Shown here: positions 28,006 through 37,829 of the stretch, in pieces
Layout of the letters: the number at the start of each line of letters is the position of its first letter
How positions within the stretch are numbered: position 1 is the stretch's first letter
Assembly (NCBI RefSeq): GCF_026651855.1
Contig: NZ_CP093280.1
Coordinates: forward strand, 350,001 to 414,000
Direction of reading: 5' to 3'
Length of the DNA stretch: 64,000 bases
Source of the DNA: Pseudomonas silvicola
GTDB taxonomy: Bacteria; Pseudomonadota; Gammaproteobacteria; Pseudomonadales; Pseudomonadaceae
Notes under the pieces: generated by a model
The model's input: only the letters and a program-made list of their open reading frames with translations
Database searches by the model: none
Told to the model about the DNA's origin: nothing
Made by a program: the position numbers and the translations under genes

Positions 28006-29423
28006 TCTTTACTCCGCGACGGCGAACCGATCCAAAACAGCTCATGGCGGCGCACAGCCTTGCGCATGAATTCATTCTCGCCATAGGGCGGCCAGCGTCT
28101 TGCCGCCAGGCACTGCTGAAACCAGCGGCGCAGGCGGCGCTTGAACGGCGGGCGGGGCTGCAGGTCATGCATCATGCCCAACGCCATGGCCTTATCGACC
28201 TGGGTGGCGGGTGCCAGTTCCAGGCAGCACGGCACCATGACCTGCGAGGCATCAAAAAACGGCGGCAGGCTGACGCCCGCGTGGGCATCGCCCATAGGCC
28301 AGCGATCGTTGTCGTGCAAGTGGTTGGCGTAGCCCAGTATCACTTCCGGCTGCCAGGACAACCCTTCCAGGGCTTCCACCACCGCCGCCTGTGAACAGAT
28401 GTGGTCGGGGTGTGGGTCGATGGCTGGGTGCGGCATCACCAGCACCTCGGGGCGCGCCAGTTCCAGCACGGCCCGCAGGTCAGCCAGCAGGTTGTTCCAG
28501 CTCGGCACACCATCGGCGTCGCCAGGCAGCGTGACGCTGTTGTACTGGCGAAACAGGCGGGTATCGGCCAGGTCGGCTTCACGCGAGCCAATGGCCTGGT
28601 CCGGCGCCGCTTGCATGGCGGGTAACTGCAGGCAGAAATAGCCCAGTTGCACGCACCGTTCCTGTGGCACGCCGGCCCACGCGGGCACGGCAATGCTGTC
28701 CCACGCACGCAGGCGGCCTTTCAACCGCGAGGCCTCGGCCGGAGGCAGGCCCATGGCCTGGTAATGTTCGGCTTCGATCTCGCCGGCGGTCAAGGTGACG
28801 ATCCAGCTATCGGCCTGGCTGTACAGCCCGAAGGCGGCGAGTTCGGCGTCGTCGGCATGGGGGGCGATGACCATCACCCGGCGGTTGCGCAGCTCGGGGT
28901 GGCGCCATAGCCACAGCCGCGGTTCGCCCGCCAGTCGGCAGTGGCGCCCACGCAATTGCAGGTCGCCCGCCGCCAGGGCGGCGCTGAAACTGCTCAGGTT
29001 CAGATAACGCACCCCGCCCACGCCGCGCTCGAACGCCTGGTAATCCACTTGGCCAGCACCGCTTATCTGCACTTGGGGGTCGATGAAACGCCCCAGCCAG
29101 CCCGCTTTGACGTGCACCGCAAGCACCAGTGTCTCGCCGCCGGTCAGCACCAGCTCATCAGCCAAGCGCAAGCGACCGTCGGCCAGGGTCACGCCGGGCT
29201 GTAGAGCATCGGTACCGAAGTTGTACTGGTAATCGTCGCCTGGCGCGTAGAACAGGTGGTCGGCGAACCAGGCCTCGTGGGCCACCCAGGCCAGCACAGC
29301 CAGCAGCGGCGCCAGCCACCACTTCACCAGTACGCCCAGAAGTACCAATACCACCAGCCCGGCCAACAGGGCCAGGCGCTTGTTACGGCGATGACGTTTG
29401 AGAAGCTGCTGTTTTCGGCTCAA
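28002..29423 (-). CDS. dnpA: PIG-L family de-N-acetylase, membrane-anchored (DnpA-like)
   Basis: A 473-residue protein with an N-terminal membrane region (two hydrophobic stretches, LALLAGLVVLVLLGVLV and LAPLLAVLAWVAHEAWF), a beta-rich middle domain, and a PIG-L deacetylase domain. Zinc-ligand motifs are APHADDAEL near residue 182 and DPHPDH near 334. PIG-L enzymes deacetylate N-acetyl sugars; the P. aeruginosa homologue DnpA is linked to LPS modification and drug persistence. The start is TTG at 29423, overlapping the upstream stop (TTGA), because no suitable ATG precedes the hydrophobic segment. Confidence 0.85.
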   Translation of the reverse strand: MSRKQQLLKRHRRNKRLALLAGLVVLVLLGVLVKWWLAPLLAVLAWVAHEAWFADHLFYAPGDDYQYNFGTDALQPGVTLADGRLRLADELVLTGGETLVLAVHVKAGWLGRFIDPQVQISGAGQVDYQAFERGVGGVRYLNLSSFSAALAAGDLQLRGRHCRLAGEPRLWLWRHPELRNRRVMVIAPHADDAELAAFGLYSQADSWIVTLTAGEIEAEHYQAMGLPPAEASRLKGRLRAWDSIAVPAWAGVPQERCVQLGYFCLQLPAMQAAPDQAIGSREADLADTRLFRQYNSVTLPGDADGVPSWNNLLADLRAVLELARPEVLVMPHPAIDPHPDHICSQAAVVEALEGLSWQPEVILGYANHLHDNDRWPMGDAHAGVSLPPFFDASQVMVPCCLELAPATQVDKAMALGMMHDLQPRPPFKRRLRRWFQQCLAARRWPPYGENEFMRKAVRRHELFWIGSPSRSKE

Positions 29424-30316
29424 ATCTGGAATACCGGCACGGGGTTGCACCAGCGGTCCTTGTACTCTCGGTCGGCGCGACCGAAGGAAAACCGTAGTGC
29501 CTTGCCAAGGGAGCGGGCATCTTCCCACGCTGCCTGGGTATTGAGGAAGCTGAGCACGCTGCCGGGGCTGAACGCTCGCGTCTGCGGGTCGACGCCGCCA
29601 TTGATGTACTCGACGCTGACCCATTGCGGGGCCTCGACGCGGTACACCAACTGGATGGCGATGGGGGCATCGTTGAGAAACAGCACCGAACCGATCAGCA
29701 GCTCACGAAGCAGTTCGACCACTTCAGCCATGCGCTCGGCACCGGTAGCAGGAAACTCCCAGCGGCGTTGGAACAGGTCGCAGTAGATTGCCGCCAGTTC
29801 GCTGCTGCTGAAATCGCTGACCGGGCGCACTGCCCCGCCCGCCTCTTCCAATAGCCGCAATTCGCGACGCTGGTTGTAGCGGAATTTCTTCGACAGGTCT
29901 TCCGGGGTGCGTGCCATGGCGAGCGCTTCGGCCTGGGGCTTGAGGTTGGCGAAACGCCCCTGGTTCAGTTCCGACAGGTAACGCACGGCATGGCGCAAAG
30001 GCGCCTGAGCATCCGCGGCGGCGGGAAGAATCAGCTCGGCATTGCCCAGGTCGAACAGGCCTTTCTTGCCGGCACGCTTGAGCACGTCCTTGGACAGGGC
30101 CACGCAGCGACCCCAGGTGGGAATGGCAGCCGTGAGCTGGCCATCTTGCTCCCAACCAAGGTAGCGCACGGGAATACCCGCCAGGTCGGCCAGGCGCTCC
30201 ACTACCAGCGGGTGGGTAGCCACGCTACCGCCAAAACGCTGCCAGGCCTGTGCATAGGTGGCAGCATCGATGAGTGACCAGCCGCGTTCGCGCCAGCCCT
30301 GAAAACGGTTGAGCAT
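29420..30316 (-). CDS. mig-14: Mig-14-like protein (GNAT-type, antimicrobial peptide resistance)
   Basis: A 298-residue protein matching the Mig-14 family, which contributes to resistance to cationic antimicrobial peptides in Salmonella and P. aeruginosa. The C-terminal half resembles a BioF2-like acetyltransferase fold: LSKKFRYNQRRELRLLEEAG, AIYCDLFQRRWEF, FLNDAPIAIQLVY and the ending FSFGRADREYKDRW. It has no signal peptide. Its ATG overlaps the wapH stop (TGATG), and its stop overlaps the TTG of the deacetylase gene, so it is part of a coupled operon. Its chemical activity is unknown. Confidence 0.87.
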   Translation of the reverse strand: MLNRFQGWRERGWSLIDAATYAQAWQRFGGSVATHPLVVERLADLAGIPVRYLGWEQDGQLTAAIPTWGRCVALSKDVLKRAGKKGLFDLGNAELILPAAADAQAPLRHAVRYLSELNQGRFANLKPQAEALAMARTPEDLSKKFRYNQRRELRLLEEAGGAVRPVSDFSSSELAAIYCDLFQRRWEFPATGAERMAEVVELLRELLIGSVLFLNDAPIAIQLVYRVEAPQWVSVEYINGGVDPQTRAFSPGSVLSFLNTQAAWEDARSLGKALRFSFGRADREYKDRWCNPVPVFQI

Positions 30317-31446
30317 CAAGCCTCCGCGGTAATATCGGTGACTTGCGGCAGGCGCCAGAAAGTCTCGCTGACGGCCCGATCCGAAAACCGCTCGCCCAGG
30401 CGCTGCGCCATCAGTTCGGCACAGGCCTGGCGCTGCTCGGCATCCAGCGTGGACACGTGCACCAGGGCCTGGGCCAGGTGCTCGGCATCGCCGAAGGGGA
30501 ACAGGATGCCCACGCCCTCCACCACCTCCTTGGCCCCCCCACAAGCCGTGGCCAGCAAGGGCACACCAGCGGCCATGGCCTCCAGCAGCACCATGCCGAA
30601 CGGCTCGTTGTCGGAGCTCAGGGCAAATACATCGAAGGCGCGAAAGTAGCGCCGTGCCTCGGCCACCTGGCCCAGGAAGCGTACCCGCTCGCTGATGCCC
30701 AGTTCTGTGGCCAGTTCCTTGAGGTCTTGTTCCAGCCGGCCCGACCCCATGATCGCCAGCAGCGCATTGGCTGGCAATGCCGGCAGCGCCTGGGCGAAAC
30801 CACGCAGCAGGGTTGCCTGGTCCTTGTCGGGGTGCAGGCGGCCGACGTTGCCGACCACCCAGGCATCGGCCTCGAGCTTGAGCGCCTGGCGCGCTGGCTC
30901 GGCGGGCAACTGGCTGGCCTGCAGGGCCGCCACGTCGATGCGGTTATACAGGGTACGGATACGCCCCGTCGGCCACTTGGGCAGGCAACGGCGCATGTCG
31001 TCGCGCACCGCGTCCGACACCCCCAGCAGGCTCAGGCGCTTGCGGAACAGGTGGGCGAACAGCTTGCGAGAGCGGCGCTCGTAGTCTCCGAAGGCGTGGT
31101 GCACGCCGATCACCGGCAGGTCGGTAGCCAGCAAGCTGATGTAGATGGGTTTGAAACGGTGGGCGATGCAGAAACTGAAATCGCGGCTGGCGGCGATCTT
31201 GCGCAGGTCACGGATGGCACCCAGCTTCAGGCCACGAATGGCCTTGGAGCCGTACTCCATGAACAGCACTTCATCGGACGCACAGCCGGCCGCCACCTGC
31301 GGGTCGGCGACCCCGGTCAGGAAGACCGTGGTCACACGATAGCCGGTACCGGCGAAGAGGCTGGCGTATTGCCGCGCGCAGTCCAGGAACGGCCCGTCAT
31401 AGCCGTGGCAGAACTGCAGCACATGGCGCTCAGCCGAGCGTGTCAT
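30316..31446 (-). CDS. wapH: Glycosyltransferase family 4, LPS core (WapH-like)
   Basis: A 376-residue GT-B glycosyltransferase. The N-terminal domain begins HVLQFCHGYDGPFLDCARQY. The C-terminal donor-binding domain has VVGNVGRLHPDKDQATLLRG and the E-x7-E motif region EPFGMVLLEAMAAGVPLLAT. It corresponds by position to wapH, a glucosyltransferase candidate for the outer core of P. aeruginosa LPS. The gene overlaps the upstream carbamoyltransferase by 17 bases. Confidence 0.85.
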   Translation of the reverse strand: MTRSAERHVLQFCHGYDGPFLDCARQYASLFAGTGYRVTTVFLTGVADPQVAAGCASDEVLFMEYGSKAIRGLKLGAIRDLRKIAASRDFSFCIAHRFKPIYISLLATDLPVIGVHHAFGDYERRSRKLFAHLFRKRLSLLGVSDAVRDDMRRCLPKWPTGRIRTLYNRIDVAALQASQLPAEPARQALKLEADAWVVGNVGRLHPDKDQATLLRGFAQALPALPANALLAIMGSGRLEQDLKELATELGISERVRFLGQVAEARRYFRAFDVFALSSDNEPFGMVLLEAMAAGVPLLATACGGAKEVVEGVGILFPFGDAEHLAQALVHVSTLDAEQRQACAELMAQRLGERFSDRAVSETFWRLPQVTDITAEA

Positions 31447-33187
31447 AAGCGTTCGCGCCGTCTTTGACCACCAGGATGTCTTCCATGATCAGGTATTGCA
31501 GATCGGAACCGAAGAACATGTTCAGGGCGTCGGTAGGCGAGCAGATCATCGGCTCGCCACGGCGGTTGAGCGAGGTGTTCAGCGACACGCCATTGCCGGT
31601 CAGGTCCTCGAGCGCCTTCATCATGTCGTAGTAGCGCGGGTTGTATTCGCGCTTGAGCACCTGGGCGCGAGACGTACCGTCCTCGTGCACCACTTCCGGC
31701 ACGCGGGTCTTCCACTCTTCGGACACTTCGAAGGTGAAGGTCATGAAGGGGGCCGGGTGATCGATCTTGATCATCTGCGGGGCCACGGTGTCGAGCATCG
31801 ACGGGCAGAAAGGCCTCCAGCGCTCGCGGAACTTGATCTGGTGGTTGATTCGGTCAGCCACGCCTTCGACGCTCGGGCAGCCAATGATCGAACGACCACC
31901 CAGCGCGCGCGGGCCGAACTCCATGCGGCCCTGGAACCAGGCCACCGGGTTGCCGTCGACCATGATCCTGGCGATGCTCTGGGGCATGTTTTCCAGCTTG
32001 CGGAACACCGGCTTGCTCGGGTGGCGCGCACAGGCGGCGATCACGTCTTCGTTGCTGTACGAGGGGCCGAGGTAGACGTGCTCCATCTTCTCGACCGGCA
32101 CGCCACGGGCGTGAGATACATACGCCGCGGCACCGACCGCGGTACCGGCATCGCCCGACGCAGGCTGCACGAACAGTTCCTTCACGTCGTTGCGCGCGAT
32201 GATCTTCTGGTTCAGCTTGACGTTCAGGGCACAGCCACCGGCGAACGCCAGCTTGCCGCTTTCCTTGAGCACGTCGCCCAGGTAGTAGTCGATCATCTGC
32301 AGCGCCAGCTTCTCGAACAGCGCCTGCATGCTGGCCGCGTAGTGAATGTACGGCTCGTCGGCGATGTCGCCTTCACGTTTCGGGCCCAGCCATTCGATCA
32401 GCTTGGGCGAGAAGTAGAAACCTTTGCCTTTCTCTTTATAACGGCGCAGGCCAATGACGTTGGCGTAGTCGGTGTTGATCACCAGCTCGCCGTTCTCGAA
32501 GCTGGCCAGGCGCGAGAAGTCATACTTGCTGGCGTCGCCATACGGTGCCATGCCCATGACCTTGAACTCGCCGTCGAGCATCTCGAAGCCCAGAAACTCG
32601 GTGATCGCGCCGTACAGGCCGCCCAGCGAATCCGGGTCGAAGAACTCCTTGATCTTGTGGATCTTGCCGTTTTCGCCGTAGCCGAAGAACGTGGTGGCGT
32701 ACTCGCCCTTGCCGTCGATACCCAGGATCGCGGTTTTTTCCTTGAAGCCCGAGCAGTGGTAGGCACTGGAAGCGTGAGCCAGGTGGTGTTCCACCGGCTC
32801 GATCTTGATCTTTTTCGGGTCGAAGCCCAGTTGCTCCAGGCACCAGACGATCTTGTTGCGGTAGCGCTTGTAGCGGCGGTTACCCATCAACAGCGCATCG
32901 AGGGCGCGATCCGGGGCGTACCAATAGCGCTTGGCATAGTGCCAGCGGGCCTTGCCGAACAGGCTGATGGGGGCGAAGGGAATCGCCACCACGTCAACGT
33001 CCGAAGGCTTGATGCCGGCCTGTTCCAGGCAGAACTTCGCCGATTCGTAGGGCATGCGGTTCTTTGCATGTTTATCGCGAACGAAGCGCTCTTCTTCGGC
33101 GGCCGCGATCAGCTTGCCGTCGATGTACAGGGCCGCGGAAGGATCATGGCTAAGGGCGCCGGACAGGCCAAGAATCGTCAATGCCAA
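31430..33187 (-). CDS. NodU/CmcH-type O-carbamoyltransferase, LPS core heptose
   Basis: A 585-residue enzyme of the NodU/TobZ family. The N-terminal Kae1-like domain (LGLSGALSHDPSAALYIDGKL; metal-binding PVEHHLAHASSAYHCSG near residue 132) makes carbamoyl-adenylate. The C-terminal domain has GRMEFGPRALGGRSI near 422 and ends with NRRGEPMICSPTDAL. In Pseudomonas LPS the second heptose carries a 7-O-carbamoyl group, and this locus encodes the enzyme expected to add it. It is the first gene of the coupled operon running to ssg. A perfect -10 TATAAT lies about 70 bases upstream. Confidence 0.92.
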   Translation of the reverse strand: MALTILGLSGALSHDPSAALYIDGKLIAAAEEERFVRDKHAKNRMPYESAKFCLEQAGIKPSDVDVVAIPFAPISLFGKARWHYAKRYWYAPDRALDALLMGNRRYKRYRNKIVWCLEQLGFDPKKIKIEPVEHHLAHASSAYHCSGFKEKTAILGIDGKGEYATTFFGYGENGKIHKIKEFFDPDSLGGLYGAITEFLGFEMLDGEFKVMGMAPYGDASKYDFSRLASFENGELVINTDYANVIGLRRYKEKGKGFYFSPKLIEWLGPKREGDIADEPYIHYAASMQALFEKLALQMIDYYLGDVLKESGKLAFAGGCALNVKLNQKIIARNDVKELFVQPASGDAGTAVGAAAYVSHARGVPVEKMEHVYLGPSYSNEDVIAACARHPSKPVFRKLENMPQSIARIMVDGNPVAWFQGRMEFGPRALGGRSIIGCPSVEGVADRINHQIKFRERWRPFCPSMLDTVAPQMIKIDHPAPFMTFTFEVSEEWKTRVPEVVHEDGTSRAQVLKREYNPRYYDMMKALEDLTGNGVSLNTSLNRRGEPMICSPTDALNMFFGSDLQYLIMEDILVVKDGANAYDTLG

Positions 33188-33255
33188 GGGTCTAGCCTCT
33201 TTAAACGGAATATGTGCGCCGGGGCCTCGGGGGCGGTGGGCAGCTAAAGCGCGGG

Positions 33256-33261
33256 ATTATA
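33256..33261 (-). promoter_or_regulatory. -10 element upstream of the carbamoyltransferase operon
   Basis: On the minus strand a perfect TATAAT (complement of 33256-33261) lies about 70 bases upstream of the ATG. The expected -35 position reads only weakly, so activator help may be needed. Confidence 0.45.
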
Positions 33262-33353
33262 GCGCATTCGGGCGGGGGGCTGCATATGGGGGCGAGGTGA
33301 CGCAGGACGCAGGCCGGGCGAAGCTCGGGAAAGAGGCGACGCGCACTCAACCC

Positions 33354-33381
33354 TTGATAGACTTGCCCGCTTTCATATCTC
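33354..33381 (+). promoter_or_regulatory. Possible promoter of the TonB-dependent receptor gene
   Basis: TTGATA (33354-33359) is followed after 16 bases by TATCTC (33376-33381), about 20 bases before the ATG. No Fur-box-like sequence is visible between the two divergent genes. Confidence 0.35.
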
Positions 33382-33401
33382 TACCACCCCGGATCACTGC
33401 C

Positions 33402-35513
33402 ATGCCCTCTACCCCGCCCTTCCTGCACCGTCGCAGCCTGCTCACCGGCCTGCTGCTGGCCAGCCCCATGGCCCAGGCGGACACGCCCGAGGTCGTGCTG
33501 GATTCGGTCGTGGTCAGCGGTGCCCGTAGCGAAAGCAGCAGCTTTGACCTGCCGTACTCGGTGAGCAGTGTCAGCCAGGAGCAGATTCACGACGGGCAAT
33601 TGGGCATCAACGCCTCCGAAGTGCTGCAACGGGTGCCTGGCCTGGTAGTCCAGAACCGCCAGAACTATGCTCAGGACCTGCAGATTTCCTCCCGCGGCTT
33701 CGGCGCGCGCTCGGCCTTCGGGGTGCGCGGGCTGAAGCTGATCGCCGACGGTATCCCGGCCAGCACGCCGGATGGCCAGGGCCAGGCCGCCACGTTCAAC
33801 CTCGACACCGCCGAGCGCATCGAGGTGCTGCGGGGACCGGCGGCAACCATGTACGGTAGCAACGCCGGCGGCGTTATCCAGATGTTTTCCCGCGACGGCC
33901 AGGGCGCGCCGAAAGTGGGCGCGGAGACAGTCATGGGCAGCGACGGCATGAGCAAGAACCACGTCTACGCTGAGGGCGGCATCGATCAAGACACCGGCTT
34001 CGTGCTGGACGCCTCGCGCATGGACACCGACGGCTACCGCGACCACAGTGCCGCGCGCCGTGACACCACCTTCGCCAAGCTGAACCTCAAGCCCGATGAA
34101 GACAGCAAGCTGGCGCTGATCTACAGCAGCCTGGAACAGAATGGCACCCAGGATCCGCTGGGCCAGACCTGGGATGCCTACAAGGCCGACCCCCGCTCGG
34201 TGGCCACCAGTGCACTGACCTACAACACGCGCAAGAGCATCGACCACCAGCAGGCAGGGGTGAACTACGAACGCTATTTCGGCGATGCGACGCTGCAGGC
34301 CACCACGTACTACGGGACGCGCAGCGTGATTCAGTATTTGTCGATTCCCAAAGGGTCGGCCGCCGATACCCGCGGCGGCGGCGTGGTCAACTTCGACCGT
34401 ACCTTCTACGGCGGCAGTCTGCACTGGGTACAGCCGATCCTCAGTGCACCCGGGGACTTGAAGGTGATTGCTGGCCTCGACTACGACCGCAGCCAGGATG
34501 ACCGCCAGGGCTATCAGAACTACGTCGGCAGTAACCTTGGCGTGAAAGGCGCCCTGGGCCGCGATGAAACAGACACTGCCACCAGCCTCGACCCCTTCAT
34601 CCAGGCCAACTGGGCGCTAGGCGACTGGACCCTGCAAGCCGGCCTGCGCCACAGCACCATGCGCATGGAGGTGCATGACCAGTTCCTGAGCAACGGCGAC
34701 GCCAGCGGCAGCAAGGACTACCAGCAGAACACCCCGTCGCTCAGCGTGATGTATGCCTTCAACGACAACCTGCACGGGTATGTCAGCGTCGGCAAAGGCT
34801 TCGAAACCCCCACACAGGCGGAAATGGCCTACGCCCCGGGCGCAGCCGAAGGCTTCAACTTCGGCCTCAAGCCGTCCGAGAGCAAACAGTATGAGATAGG
34901 CCTGAAAGCCAGAGTGGGCGAGGGTACCCGTATCAACGCGGCACTGTTCCAGATCACCACCGACGATGAGCTGGTGGTCGTCGACTCCACCGATGGCCGC
35001 ACCAGCTACCAGAACGCCGGCCGCACCCTGCGCCGCGGCCTGGAAATCTCGCTGGACAGCCAACTGAGCGAAACCTGGAGCACTCAGATCGCCTACACGC
35101 ACCTGAAAGCCACCTACGACAGCGACTTCGTCAGCGGCAACGGCGCCACGGCCAAGCAAGTGGACAAGGGCAACTACCTGCCCGGCGTGCCGAAGGACAC
35201 TCTGTTTGGCGAGCTGAAATGGCAGCCGCGCAGCTGGGCGAGCACTGCCCTGGAAGGCATGTACCGCAGCAAGGTCTATGTGGAAGACACCAACCAGGAC
35301 AAGGCCGCTCCCGCCTACGCCGTGTTCAACTGGCGCACGCGCTTCGAGCAGCAGGTAGACCACTGGACCTTCCATGAAACCCTGCGGCTGGACAACCTGC
35401 TGGACCGGCGATACGTGGGTTCGGTGATCGTGGGCGACAGCAACAAGCGCTACTACGAAGCGGCGCCGGGCCTTTCCTGGTACGCGGGTGTGGGGTTGGA
35501 ATACGGGTTCTGA
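33402..35513 (+). CDS. TonB-dependent outer membrane receptor
   Basis: A 703-residue outer-membrane receptor. A signal peptide (HRRSLLTGLLLASPMAQA) is followed by a TonB-box-like DTPEVVLDSVVVSGAR. The plug domain has ASEVLQRVPGLVV, SSRGFGARSAFGVRG and the signature RIEVLRGPAATMYGSNAGGVIQ. A 22-strand barrel ends in the family-typical aromatic tail (GLSWYAGVGLEYGF). The ligand, siderophore or other, is not evident. It is the first gene of the accessory block inside the LPS locus. I used the ATG at 33402 because the signal peptide begins there. Confidence 0.92.
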   Translation: MPSTPPFLHRRSLLTGLLLASPMAQADTPEVVLDSVVVSGARSESSSFDLPYSVSSVSQEQIHDGQLGINASEVLQRVPGLVVQNRQNYAQDLQISSRGFGARSAFGVRGLKLIADGIPASTPDGQGQAATFNLDTAERIEVLRGPAATMYGSNAGGVIQMFSRDGQGAPKVGAETVMGSDGMSKNHVYAEGGIDQDTGFVLDASRMDTDGYRDHSAARRDTTFAKLNLKPDEDSKLALIYSSLEQNGTQDPLGQTWDAYKADPRSVATSALTYNTRKSIDHQQAGVNYERYFGDATLQATTYYGTRSVIQYLSIPKGSAADTRGGGVVNFDRTFYGGSLHWVQPILSAPGDLKVIAGLDYDRSQDDRQGYQNYVGSNLGVKGALGRDETDTATSLDPFIQANWALGDWTLQAGLRHSTMRMEVHDQFLSNGDASGSKDYQQNTPSLSVMYAFNDNLHGYVSVGKGFETPTQAEMAYAPGAAEGFNFGLKPSESKQYEIGLKARVGEGTRINAALFQITTDDELVVVDSTDGRTSYQNAGRTLRRGLEISLDSQLSETWSTQIAYTHLKATYDSDFVSGNGATAKQVDKGNYLPGVPKDTLFGELKWQPRSWASTALEGMYRSKVYVEDTNQDKAAPAYAVFNWRTRFEQQVDHWTFHETLRLDNLLDRRYVGSVIVGDSNKRYYEAAPGLSWYAGVGLEYGF

Positions 35514-35593
35514 CAGGTGCGGCCCTCAGGCTACCCTCGGCCGAGCAGCGAGGTGGGCGGCGGCATATGCATGGTCGATCCGGGCAGAAAAAA

Positions 35594-35620
35594 GGGCGGA
35601 TGCAGCTCGTGCATCCGCCC
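35594..35620 (-). terminator. Strong (bidirectional) intrinsic terminator
   Basis: An 11-bp perfect stem (GGGCGGATGCA at 35594-35604 with its complement at 35610-35620) has a 5-base loop. On the minus strand it is followed by TTTTTTCT, an excellent terminator for the Ig-like gene ending at 35646. On the plus strand it can also serve the TonB receptor (followed by GTTTC). Confidence 0.85.
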
Positions 35621-35645
35621 GTTTCACCCTATTGCGCGTACGTCC

Positions 35646-37829
35646 TTATTCACCATTCTCCAGTTGCGTGGTGAACGCGGCGAGTATCGCCGCGTTACGG
35701 TCGGGCACTGATGCAGTCAGCGAACGGTACGGCGACCTTGCGCTCTGCCCGGTTGCGCTGCCAACCGTCGACGAACTGCCAGTGGACGAGGCATCGGGGG
35801 TCTGCGCCAAGCTACCGCGCAAGTCGATCAGCGTCAGGCTGGTAGCCGAGTTTTCCATACCTGCACGGTTTGTGGCGTCGTATTTCACCTGTACGTTATT
35901 GACCGCCCCCGGGAAGTTCACAGTGGTGAACATGGACTCGGGCACAAGGAAGTCGTACCAGGTGTTGCCCATGTCACTCTGCCCCACTGTATGATTGGCT
36001 TCATAATAGGTGTTGGGAAGCGTGATCGTGGAACTGGTACGTTGGTAACCCTGGAAGTAAAGGTTCAACACGTCCCCTGCCGCCGCGTTGATGTAGGTCA
36101 GGCTGATGCGATAACGCGCACCATTGCGGGTGTTTTCAAAGTTCAGTGCGCCGTTGTTGTTAAGTCGGACCCAGTTCCCGGGAGGCAGTTCCGCCCCCCC
36201 ACCCGGCAGTTCGTCCGTGCCGACCACTATCACATCCTGCACATCGGAGTACGCCGTATTGATGTGCTCAGGATTTCCCCCGGCAGCCGGAAAACGCCGG
36301 GCAACCTCATAAGTCAAGGGGATGGTACCCGCCCCTTCCTGAATCATCTGCGCCCCAGTCAGGGTGAAGTTCAGCGGCAAGCGGGCGGTAACGTCCGCAT
36401 TACTGATGCTGTACGCCGGGGATGGCAGGGCAATGCTGCCCCATCGCACCGTGACACGGTCACCGACCGCGAAGTTGACAGCCGGGTCACTGGTGGCAGC
36501 AGACCACGGCACGGTAATTTGTGCATCCTTACCATACTGGCTCGCGGTGATCACGTTCAGGTCACCGCTACCTTCACCTCTGGCACTTGGAAGGGCCAGG
36601 TTGCCGTGCTCCGGGGTGGTCGGGTCAGGGTCGGGCCCACCCGGCAACTCCGTATTGACTAACACCTCCAAAGGAGGAGAAGTCCCAAGCGAAGCCCCTG
36701 ACCGGATAACCTGATACGTAACGGCGACCCGATAGGGGTTAACCGCGTAATCGCGCACGGTCACATACGAAACGCTGAACGTTTTGATCGGGTCCTCGGT
36801 GATACCCCCAATGGTTCCGCCACCAACAGACGTGTTTCCCCAAAAGAGCTGGATGTAGTCGTTCAGAGCGGCATGGGGATAAGACGGGATCAACACCTCG
36901 AGATTGCGCGCATCCGCCTCATTGATGATGCCATCGTCGCTGAACAAGGGTACCAACGGGGCGGAGAGCTCACCCGGCTGGGGCACATCGGCCAGCAACA
37001 GGACGACGCCGGTGCCTTCGGAATAAACCGACACATTACCCGCCAGGTCTTTCACCTTGTAACCCAGTAGAGCAACACCATCCCCTGCGGCAATCAATGC
37101 CGCCTCCGGGTAGTAGAGATTGACGACCGAAGGCACCGCGCCCGGGGGCAACTGAACAGAGGACTCCGTCAAGTCGGTATAAAGACCACCCTTGTAAATG
37201 TAAGGCGTGATGGTGTCCCCCTGCCACTCACCCGTGTAACTGGGTACACGTCCCACCAGCCGCCGCTGGCTGTCCAACTGGCCGGCAGACACCACCCGAT
37301 CTTCGCCCACGGACGGCAGTACAATCTGGCCATTCAGTTCACCGCCTGGGGCGACACGGTCGATGTAGATAGACGAGGTCTCACTGACCCCGTCGGCCTC
37401 CCCCACAGACCAATAGACTTGATATTGCAGTCGGTAGGCTTGGTTATCCTGATCAAATTCATCACCAGGCGAAAGGGGCAGCATGAGCGTGAACGGGGCT
37501 GCGAGGTCAGCCTCTTCCTGGGTAATGGTGTGCACTTCGCCAGTTTCCCTGCCATCCAACATCAACTGGACGGTATCGCCGGGAAAGGTGCCAAAGGCGG
37601 GCAGAAAGTCTTCGTTCCAGGGAATCTCGATGGGCAACGGCGCAGACGCCTGGCCTTTGGAGTTATCCACGATGTAACGCGGATAACCGGGCGCCTCCAC
37701 GGCATCGGGCACGCTGGGGGCGAGCAAGGGGGGCGCATTGGGTGCCACTGGCGCGCCAAACAGCGATAGCCCCTTGCCTTTATAGGGGCGAAGCGGACGA
37801 GCAAGCGGAATACTTCTGAAGTGTCCCAT
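35646..37829 (-). CDS. Large Ig-like repeat protein without signal peptide
   Basis: A 727-residue beta-rich protein built of several Ig-like modules of about 100 residues, each with a strand pattern such as GDTVQLMLDGRETGEVHTITQ or GDRVTVRWGSIALPSPAYSI and ending in Y-x-V-x-R/D segments. No signal peptide, cysteines or membrane segment is evident. It is related to the plus-strand gene at 43402 and shares an upstream dyad with it. The C-terminal 60 residues are Ser/Thr-rich and probably disordered. I chose the ATG at 37829 (MGHFRSIPLARPLRP) with GGAG eight bases upstream. The function is unknown; adhesin or secreted-protein roles are possible. Confidence 0.8.
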   Translation of the reverse strand: MGHFRSIPLARPLRPYKGKGLSLFGAPVAPNAPPLLAPSVPDAVEAPGYPRYIVDNSKGQASAPLPIEIPWNEDFLPAFGTFPGDTVQLMLDGRETGEVHTITQEEADLAAPFTLMLPLSPGDEFDQDNQAYRLQYQVYWSVGEADGVSETSSIYIDRVAPGGELNGQIVLPSVGEDRVVSAGQLDSQRRLVGRVPSYTGEWQGDTITPYIYKGGLYTDLTESSVQLPPGAVPSVVNLYYPEAALIAAGDGVALLGYKVKDLAGNVSVYSEGTGVVLLLADVPQPGELSAPLVPLFSDDGIINEADARNLEVLIPSYPHAALNDYIQLFWGNTSVGGGTIGGITEDPIKTFSVSYVTVRDYAVNPYRVAVTYQVIRSGASLGTSPPLEVLVNTELPGGPDPDPTTPEHGNLALPSARGEGSGDLNVITASQYGKDAQITVPWSAATSDPAVNFAVGDRVTVRWGSIALPSPAYSISNADVTARLPLNFTLTGAQMIQEGAGTIPLTYEVARRFPAAGGNPEHINTAYSDVQDVIVVGTDELPGGGAELPPGNWVRLNNNGALNFENTRNGARYRISLTYINAAAGDVLNLYFQGYQRTSSTITLPNTYYEANHTVGQSDMGNTWYDFLVPESMFTTVNFPGAVNNVQVKYDATNRAGMENSATSLTLIDLRGSLAQTPDASSTGSSSTVGSATGQSARSPYRSLTASVPDRNAAILAAFTTQLENGE

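Noticed and set aside
33188-33401. Fur box upstream of the TonB-dependent receptor
   Set aside because: No sequence close to the GATAATGATAATCATTATC consensus is present between the divergent genes, so iron control is not claimed.
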